In this document: positions 15,001 to 20,219 of the stretch, piece after piece
Layout: each line of letters begins with the position of its first letter
Position numbering within the stretch: the first letter of the stretch is position 1
Source of the DNA: a virus
Strand: one strand, 5' to 3'
Virus record (IMG/VR): IMGVR_UViG_3300008110_000542
Coordinates: 1-20,219 of that record
Length of the DNA stretch: 20,219 nt
Program-made: the position numbers and the translations under genes
The notes under the pieces: generated by a model
What the model saw: only the letters and a program-made list of their open reading frames with translations
Database searches by the model: none
What the model was told of the DNA's origin: nothing

Positions 15001-18000
15001 TGTTAAGACTTAACAAAGATTTCTTAAAAGCTGAAATTACAGCATGGATTGATTATAACTATGTGAATTTTAATTTACATTACAATCCAGTAACATGTAG
15101 CAGAGACATTGGATATATTGTCGATGCTGCTGCTTATGATTTAATTACAGGTTCAAATTTTGCTAGCGTAGTTGCAGGTAACGCCTATAACAGAGGATTA
15201 GCGTCAACCGGAATTGTATTATCTACACAAAAAATTCAGACATTAAGTTCTGTTAACTACGCAAAAGCAAGAGCACAAAGCTATATAGCAGTAAGCCTTC
15301 AAGACGAAATTGCTGCTTCATTTGATACTATTGCTGATTTATTAGATGGCGGTACTACGCCTACAATAATTTTTCCTGATAACAGTAACACCACAGTTGA
15401 TGCTGCAACGTCAGCTACAACTTTACAAGCTAATAAAACAACTTATCAAACTGGTGTTGCAACATTTTTGCAAACTAATTATCCTACAGAGTGGGCAGCG
15501 TTGGGACCTACTGGACAAGCAGCTTGTAATAGAGATGTAGCAAATATTGTAAACGCAATTACCTACGACGTAAAATATGGCGGAAACTGGCAGTCAGTTA
15601 TTGCTGGCAATGCTTATTATAGTTTTGGAGCTCTTATAATTGATCCTGCTGAAAAGTTAGTAACATTGGCAGCATACGGACATTTAAAATCTTTGTTAGT
15701 TGCAGATGTGCAACTGTCTGTTCAAACTCAAGTTGACAACAACATGGATGACATTATCAACATAGTTGATACTGGAACAGCACCAACAATAACATACCCG
15801 GCAAATATCAGCAATCCTATTGTGTCGGCAAACTTTACACTACTTGAATCAAATAAATCTACAATTCAAAGTGATACAATAACTCATATAACTAATACAT
15901 TTGATAGCTTTAGCTATGACATTGTAAAGTGTGAGCGAGATGTTGAATATATTATTGATGCACTGGCTTTTGATTTAACCTACGGTGAAGTAAGCGGGTG
16001 TAATCTAGCAACACAAATTATCTGCAGATCTTATTTTAGCTTTGGAGTATTTGTAGAGCCAGTAGGAGAATTAACACCTTCAGTAAATCTGTACAACTAT
16101 GTTAAATCTATTATGCCCTATATTTTAATAGGAGATAGTGGAAGTTGGACACCGTATAACAGCACTGAAACACAGGTTACCACAGGATTACCAGGCGGAG
16201 TAGCCGCTGCTGTATTTGTTCAGTCAAGAGTACAGGAACTAATTAATACATTTAATACTGGCAGTGCGCCAGCAACTATTTCTCCAAGTACTAGTTGGGT
16301 GTCGGCAGAATTAGTCACTGCAAGAACATTATTGAACGCTGCTAGAAACACTATTAGATCAGCAGCAACTGAGTATATTGATCTTACATATCCAACACTG
16401 GTTTATAATAAAACTATATGTTCTCGAGACGTGGGATATGTAGTTGATGCATTAGGTTTTGACTTAATGTTTAATTCAAACTACCTATCAATACAGTCTG
16501 GCATTTCTTATAGAAGAGGCACAACATCTACACAGGTAGTTATTAACAGCCAAAAAGCAGAAACAATAGATACATGGAACTTTGTTGGATCAAGAGCAGC
16601 TAGTATTGTAAGTTCTGACGTTGGTATTCCAATAGTAAAACCAACTTATGCAAATGGTGTTAACTACCTTGTCTATGATAGATTCACAAGCAAAGTATTA
16701 CAAGATATCACTACAATTCAGTTTGATACTATAAATTATCTTAAGAGAACATTTGGTAATTTTGGATATGACCTAGGAAAATGTACTAGAGATATTGCCT
16801 ATATCATTGACGCAATGGCCTACGACTTAACCTATGAAGGAAATAGTCAAACAATTAATGCTGCATTAGCCTATGCTGAAGGTAGTGTTCTTGCTGACGA
16901 CATTGAAGAAACTCTAGCAGCCTATGTATACTGGAAATCATTTGTAGGTAAAATTGTTAAAAATCAAACAGTAACTCCATCACCAGGTAATTCTACACCG
17001 CAGGTGATTAGTACACCTTTAGGATTCCCTATAGATCCAAACGGACCTGCATTAAAATCAGAAGACCTGTTACAAATCATCAACGATGTTGTCGATCATA
17101 GAACTGGATATGTTCCAGACCCCGAACTTAAACCAGATTTGAACAACGGTGATCCAACTCTACAAATACAGAGAGCCATTGTTTTACAAAACAAATCGCA
17201 AATTCAAGAAGACACAATCTTGTATTTGAATACAACATATGGTGGATCAATTAAAGTTTTCACTTATCCAGCTATTCAAAACTTGTTAAGTGGAACTACT
17301 ATAAGATTCTATAACGTAAGCACAGTTTCAACAGCATCAACAGCTCTAGAGTATGTTGGTTCGGGCGTTACTTATAATGCGCTACCGTTCTTTGGTGGTG
17401 AACCTGTACCGTCTAAAGAACGAGTTGAAGTAAACAACGGTAAATGTTTTACTGTTACCAGCGACCAAGTTGGTAACTATAGAATTGGTAGTTTCTTTAG
17501 CGTTAATGCTCTTACAGGTGAAGTTACCATTGATGCTGAAAACTTAAACCTATCAGGTCTGGCAGCTATTGGTCCGTTTAAACGTAACGGTATTCCTGTT
17601 GGTGTGCAGCTTCGAGAAGTCAGTGCTGATCCTAACTTATTAGCCAGTACAGGTGTTTCAGACGTTAACACAGCTCCTACTCAGTCTGCGGTAGCATCCT
17701 ATACACAAACTAATTTCTTAAACAAAGTTGAAGCAGTTGATCAAACTGTTGCAGGCACAGTTACTACATTCCAAGGCGATATTGGATTAGACGGCGGCGA
17801 AGTTTACGCAGACGTAGCAACTGTAAACTTTATGAATAGAGCTAACAAAGATTCTATTCTTGAAGACGGCCCAACATTTATTAATGCGTTCCTTGGTGCT
17901 ACTGAAATTACCATGGGTAATCCAACCAGCACAGTAACTCTTAATAACGATCTTACACTCAATGGTTCTACATTAGCGACCACTGAATCTCTATTCAATA

Positions 18001-20219
18001 TTATTAACACAGATGCAACCACAGTCAATGCATTTGGTGCAGCTACAACATTAAACATTGGTAGAACTGACGGTACTTCAAACATAAGAGGTTCTGTAGT
18101 TAATTTTACCCATGCTGTAACTACTAATTTTAATGCTAATAATCCTACATTGTCTGCCAGTACTTTAGGCAGCACATTGACATTATTTGATACATCAGTG
18201 GCAACAGTCAACGCATTTAGATCTGCAACCAGTATCAACATGGGTGAAACCAGCGGTACTACAAACATTGAAAGTGCTAATACAAATGTCTTTGGAGATC
18301 TGCAGGTAAGAGGCGGCGACCTTACCACTAATCAATCAACATTTAATCTATTAAACACCACTGCCGCTACTGTTAATGCATTTGGTGCAGCGTCAACTAT
18401 TAATATTGGTGCTGCCACAGGAACTACTACTGTAGCTAACGATTTAGATGTAAATTTAGATACTACATTAGGTATTGACACTTTATCTCTTACAACAATT
18501 AACGGTATCCTTACTGTTAATATGCGGGACAACGTGTCTGCAGGAGTAGAAGTATTAGAAGGCATTAATAGTTATTTTAAGATCACTACTAACGATAACA
18601 GTGAGTTAATAACTTTTGGCGTAACACCAAAAACTACTTTCCTCAATACCACAGACGCTACAAATACAACAACTGCGGCTAACACGTTTGCCGGCGGCGT
18701 TGGCATAGCAAAGAAATTATATGTTGGAACAGATTTAACAGTTTTAGGAAATACATCGTTTGGTGATAATCGTACATCTGACACACACCAAGTAGAAGGT
18801 TCAGTCACAGTTAATCTTCCAGACAATACTGCTTCAGCTTACCTAATTAAAGAAAACACACAAAATTACATAGTAATAGACACTTCTGATACTGCTGAAG
18901 CAGTTAAGTTTGATCAAACACCTAGAGTTTTAATTCTCAATACTTCAAACAGTACAGACAAAGATACTGGCGCTCTAGTAGTAGAAGGTGGAGTTGGCAT
19001 TGAAAAGAATCTTACTGTTGGTGTAGATTTAAATGTAGACAGAGATGTAATTATAACTAGGGACCTTGCTGTAAATGGCGGAGATATTAGTTCAACTGCT
19101 ACTACGTTTAATCTATTAAACAACACAGTTGCTACACTCAATATTGGCGGCGATGCTACAATAATTGAAATTGGTGCTGCCACAGGCACAACTAACATTA
19201 ATCACAACCTTGATGTTGATGGAGATGTTAACATTGATGGTGGTGATCTTACTGTAAGTACTGCTACTTTTAATCTAGCCAATGCTAATGCTACTACTGT
19301 AAATTTTGCCGGAGCTGCCGTAGCAGTTAACGTTGCAACAAATGCAACTACTAATTCTACACTATCATATGGTAATGTTGCACAAAGCGGTAACACTATA
19401 AATCTAGCTGGACCTACTAGCGGCACAGTTAACTATACTACTGAAGTAACATCAGGAACAGTTAATGCATGGCAGACTGTAACTGGAACTATTAACATTG
19501 GTTCTAACGGAAATATTAATTTAGGTACTAATGCTGGCGCTATTACCACAGTTAAAGTTGGTGCAAGTGTAACTGGTAACATTTTAAAAATTGCTGGTAC
19601 ACCTAGCGGAACTGTTAATTTTACCACAGACGTTACATCTGGTACAGCAAATATCTTTACCAGCATAACAGGCAATGTTAACATTGGCGGACAAAGTGCT
19701 GACGTATACATTGGAGATACTGCTGGTAATAGTATCCTTGAAATAAGAGGTAGCTCATTAAGCGGTGCTTCTACTATTAGAACTAACACTGGTGTTACTA
19801 CAGCTAACGTTTATAATACAGTAGTAACTACTGGTAACTTGTTTGGATCTGCAACCACTGTTAACGTTGGTGCTGCTAGTTCCACTGTTAACATTGGTAC
19901 TACATCTGGCGACAGTGTATTAGAAATAAGAGCAAACACCGCTGGCGGCACAGCAACAATTCGATCAAGTGCAGGCGGACTTACTGCCAATGTGTTCAAT
20001 GGTGTATCAACAACCGGTAACATATTTGGTGTAGCAACTGCAATTAATACTGGTATTAACGCTGCCTCAGCTAGCACATTTACATTTGGTCCAGCTATAA
20101 CCGGCAACACATTTAAAGTTGGCAGTACTGCCAGCGGCACAATTAATTACACTACTGATGTAACATCAGGTACAGTTAATGCATGGCAGTCAGTTACTGG
20201 CACAATCAACATTGGTGCT
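12069..20219 (+). CDS. giant modular fibre-like structural protein (3' partial)
   Basis: Open from the ATG at 12069 to the last base of the window: 2717 codons with no stop, so the C-terminus is missing. Residues 33-45 carry K-V-T-I-R-G-D-L-D-V-I-G-K. Residues 55-125 read V-L-Y-V-T-M-D-G-S-D-D-N-D-G, then T-I-Y-V-R-S-G-E-Y-Y-E and R-V-S-I-I-G-D-S. This is the entry to a parallel right-handed beta-helix (pectin-lyase-like), which probably runs to about residue 400. Residues 410-480 hold two G-(S/F)-G-(F/Y) beta motifs. Residues 539-1725 hold eight helical C-x-R-D repeats. From about residue 1890 onwards, Thr/Asn/Gly-rich beta repeats of several kinds follow (V-N-A-F-G-A-A-T, T-V-N-A-W-Q and L-E-I-R types). 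Such architecture fits a long trimeric fibre or tail appendage. There is no clear RBS; the ATG is 2 bases after the upstream stop, so coupling is likely. The reading frame is certain; the exact role is inferred. Confidence 0.85.
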   Translation, partial: MKYLRRHNVNLGSIIDDTILQSPDGNVELNPTQKVTIRGDLDVIGKIPGPEITNVLYVTMDGSDDNDGKGMGSDQALRTIKKACAIAQEGTTIYVRSGEYYEDNPIRMPPRVSIIGDSLRNTILRPLNGPKIFRITNIQKISEVVTITVSEPHGLTTADRIRVRCTTDDRVDETDVNISEYTEYTISYRKSGANVPSTPATGRILKGEDYFQVNSACYIAQLVWRGLQAPAYCVVIDSDAIIDTSPYIQNCSNINGPWLKNGTEWLPFQSTQPDLNGTPVSGPRPLRDDEIDPTQVDEYAVDIEGAGCGMLIDGDRYSSQSPIKSMVGDAFTQVAQGAIGFHITNFGYMQLVSCFAVFCNKGFYTTRGGYLSISNSVCDFGITGFEADGYYLDPYSSGITTQDYFSTVGAITINTPGSGFLVAPSITIDPPTVPGGIQATAEATIDPILGIINVISVTNPGFGYDFQPQVTITPAQGASATVNLAKNLFIEVFNLANKPQVGSLMLVGNIDPITGNEVGFYVSATTNSSFAFKYDEQKCRRDVGIILEAVLADAVLNTNHQSVYAGLSYLRSYSSKVTSLQKSQTIAGLQEAKNQALTYTSDVTMQTRIADNFNIVTNIINLGVAGAATVSLNPTTPRDPGFYEAGQALLANKTFIQDEIVAWLADRFGTFNFDSAKCKRDVGLILEAVIYDFILGTNHLSRTAGLSYLRSYSTTVTADQKAQTIAGLNYARDRANLLHNSAVAAAAIIDNFKIVTDIIDAVDPAAAPLVTFIDPVATVDQGLIDGARQLEINKEFIKEELAAYVRDIIGTPSIPGYDEIKCKRDTEYLIDAIIFDMMYGGNSATVTASNSYFNPDGTSVIPDQVTAHQQTFGRLKAVIGYIVQADNLSWTKSVSNSAVQDVSQTAGNPLAGSTAEDLVQITVDIISGTAISGSALAAERIGDSVVEINSIINGSTPSIYVYDDPTGYSPDWFHARRLLRLNKDFLKAEITAWIDYNYVNFNLHYNPVTCSRDIGYIVDAAAYDLITGSNFASVVAGNAYNRGLASTGIVLSTQKIQTLSSVNYAKARAQSYIAVSLQDEIAASFDTIADLLDGGTTPTIIFPDNSNTTVDAATSATTLQANKTTYQTGVATFLQTNYPTEWAALGPTGQAACNRDVANIVNAITYDVKYGGNWQSVIAGNAYYSFGALIIDPAEKLVTLAAYGHLKSLLVADVQLSVQTQVDNNMDDIINIVDTGTAPTITYPANISNPIVSANFTLLESNKSTIQSDTITHITNTFDSFSYDIVKCERDVEYIIDALAFDLTYGEVSGCNLATQIICRSYFSFGVFVEPVGELTPSVNLYNYVKSIMPYILIGDSGSWTPYNSTETQVTTGLPGGVAAAVFVQSRVQELINTFNTGSAPATISPSTSWVSAELVTARTLLNAARNTIRSAATEYIDLTYPTLVYNKTICSRDVGYVVDALGFDLMFNSNYLSIQSGISYRRGTTSTQVVINSQKAETIDTWNFVGSRAASIVSSDVGIPIVKPTYANGVNYLVYDRFTSKVLQDITTIQFDTINYLKRTFGNFGYDLGKCTRDIAYIIDAMAYDLTYEGNSQTINAALAYAEGSVLADDIEETLAAYVYWKSFVGKIVKNQTVTPSPGNSTPQVISTPLGFPIDPNGPALKSEDLLQIINDVVDHRTGYVPDPELKPDLNNGDPTLQIQRAIVLQNKSQIQEDTILYLNTTYGGSIKVFTYPAIQNLLSGTTIRFYNVSTVSTASTALEYVGSGVTYNALPFFGGEPVPSKERVEVNNGKCFTVTSDQVGNYRIGSFFSVNALTGEVTIDAENLNLSGLAAIGPFKRNGIPVGVQLREVSADPNLLASTGVSDVNTAPTQSAVASYTQTNFLNKVEAVDQTVAGTVTTFQGDIGLDGGEVYADVATVNFMNRANKDSILEDGPTFINAFLGATEITMGNPTSTVTLNNDLTLNGSTLATTESLFNIINTDATTVNAFGAATTLNIGRTDGTSNIRGSVVNFTHAVTTNFNANNPTLSASTLGSTLTLFDTSVATVNAFRSATSINMGETSGTTNIESANTNVFGDLQVRGGDLTTNQSTFNLLNTTAATVNAFGAASTINIGAATGTTTVANDLDVNLDTTLGIDTLSLTTINGILTVNMRDNVSAGVEVLEGINSYFKITTNDNSELITFGVTPKTTFLNTTDATNTTTAANTFAGGVGIAKKLYVGTDLTVLGNTSFGDNRTSDTHQVEGSVTVNLPDNTASAYLIKENTQNYIVIDTSDTAEAVKFDQTPRVLILNTSNSTDKDTGALVVEGGVGIEKNLTVGVDLNVDRDVIITRDLAVNGGDISSTATTFNLLNNTVATLNIGGDATIIEIGAATGTTNINHNLDVDGDVNIDGGDLTVSTATFNLANANATTVNFAGAAVAVNVATNATTNSTLSYGNVAQSGNTINLAGPTSGTVNYTTEVTSGTVNAWQTVTGTINIGSNGNINLGTNAGAITTVKVGASVTGNILKIAGTPSGTVNFTTDVTSGTANIFTSITGNVNIGGQSADVYIGDTAGNSILEIRGSSLSGASTIRTNTGVTTANVYNTVVTTGNLFGSATTVNVGAASSTVNIGTTSGDSVLEIRANTAGGTATIRSSAGGLTANVFNGVSTTGNIFGVATAINTGINAASASTFTFGPAITGNTFKVGSTASGTINYTTDVTSGTVNAWQSVTGTINIGA
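13683..16826 (+). repeat. eight C-x-R-D helical protein repeats in the giant gene
   Basis: The pattern C-x-R-D-(V/I/T)-x-x-(I/L/V)-(I/L/V)-(D/E/N)-A-x-x-(Y/F/A)-D occurs at residues 539, 678, 822, 1010, 1153, 1288, 1451 and 1572 of the protein. The Cys codons begin at 13683, 14100, 14532, 15096, 15525, 15930, 16419 and 16782. Spacing is 121-188 residues. Cys, Arg, the first Asp, Ala and the last Asp are identical in all eight. A second helix with an N-K-x-x-(I/F/L) start lies 26-29 residues before the Cys of units 2, 3, 4 and 6. DNA identity between units is low, so the repeat is ancient. Confidence 0.9.
18012..18410 (+). repeat. V-N-A-F-G-A-A-T type fibre repeat, three copies
   Basis: Related segments A-T-T-V-N-A-F-G-A-A-T-T-L-N-I-G (within 18012-18062), A-T-V-N-A-F-R-S-A-T-S-I-N-M-G (18201-18245) and A-A-T-V-N-A-F-G-A-A-S-T-I-N-I-G (18363-18410) recur in the same frame. 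Part of the DNA (AATGCATTTGGTGCAGC) is identical in the first and third. Each is followed by a T-G-T or S-G-T turn, as in beta-strand fibre repeats. Confidence 0.8.
18678..19037 (+). repeat. G-G-V-G-I-x-K-x-L repeat pair
   Basis: Two 23-24-residue units (18678-18746 and 18966-19037) share G-G-V-G-I-(A/E)-K-(K/N)-L-(Y/T)-V-G-(T/V)-D-L-(T/N)-V. This module is widespread in tail-fibre-like proteins of aquatic phages. Its end resembles the K-G-D-L-E-V-L-G block at the N-terminus of this protein and of the 424-aa protein. Confidence 0.75.
19419..20216 (+). repeat. 28-codon S-G-T-V-N-Y-T-T repeat, three copies
   Basis: 84-bp units at 19419-19502, 19605-19688 and 20133-20216 encode S-G-T-(V/I)-N-(Y/F)-T-T-(E/D)-V-T-S-G-T, then V-N-A-W-Q-(T/S)-V-T-G-T-I-N-I-G. 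The middle copy has diverged (A-N-I-F-T-S-I-T). The first and third are nearly identical in protein. The last copy ends 3 bases before the window edge, so the array probably continues beyond it. Confidence 0.85.
19725..20060 (+). repeat. 51-codon L-E-I-R repeat, two copies
   Basis: Two 153-bp units (19725-19877 and 19908-20060) align along their whole length. Both read G-(N/D)-S-(I/V)-L-E-I-R, then T-I-R, T-A-N-V-(Y/F)-N and T-T-G-N-(L/I)-F-G-x-A-T. The pair lies between the second and third 28-codon repeats, giving a nested order of modules. Confidence 0.8.

Noticed and set aside
17477-20140. Series of minus-strand open frames of 64-174 codons opposite the fibre repeats
   Set aside because: They are antisense to a continuous, clearly coding plus-strand frame. 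Their Val/Leu/Ala/Pro-rich content is what reverse reading of Asn/Thr/Gly-rich repeats gives. No RBS or family resemblance.
18012-20216. Regularly spaced short repeats as a possible CRISPR array
   Set aside because: All repeats are in one reading frame, differ between copies as protein repeats do, and have no constant-length unique spacers or cas genes nearby.
12069-20219. Defence, toxin or polymorphic effector system hidden in the giant gene
   Set aside because: No nuclease, peptidase or toxin motif was recognised in the visible part. The composition and modules fit a virion fibre. The missing C-terminus could still hold a tip or enzymatic domain, so this is rejected only for the visible part.

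Overview
The window is a late, structural-gene block of a T4-like myovirus. All genes lie on the + strand. The recognisable core is portal (gp20), prohead protease (gp21), scaffold (gp22) and major capsid protein (gp23) in the canonical T4 order. The gene set around them (a tape-measure gene abutting gp20, no gp24-like gene directly after gp23, and a following run of beta-rich fibre or virion proteins) resembles T4-like phages of aquatic bacteria such as cyanophages and pelagiphages. The host cannot be named from this sequence. By eye the DNA is AT-rich. Most internal genes are preceded by AGGA/AAGGAG-type ribosome binding sites.

Layout. 1-128: end of an unidentified upstream gene plus a likely late promoter. 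129-3659: tape-measure protein. 3659-9575: head-assembly operon of gp20, a 79-aa small protein, an acidic 305-aa gp67-like prohead core protein, gp21, gp22 and gp23, closed by a strong UUCG-loop terminator (9602-9627). 9628-9723: new promoter and a structured leader. 9724 to the window end: virion proteins of 235, 424 and 111 aa, then a giant fibre-like gene that stays open from 12069 to the last base (at least 2717 codons, no stop).

How the genes work together. gp20 forms the portal vertex on which the core (gp22, the gp67-like protein and probably the 79-aa protein) and the gp23 shell assemble. gp21 then degrades the core and trims gp23; a plausible cut site, L-A-E at residues 39-41, is visible. 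The tape measure sets the length of the tail. The 3' group probably makes capsid or tail accessory and fibre proteins that meet the host.

Most striking part. The giant 3' gene has an N-terminal parallel beta-helix-like region. It then carries eight divergent repeats of about 120-190 residues, each opening with an invariant C-x-R-D signature and a conserved helix. Its C-terminal part is made of nested beta-type repeats typical of trimeric fibres. No defence system, tRNA, integrase, CRISPR or metabolic gene was seen.
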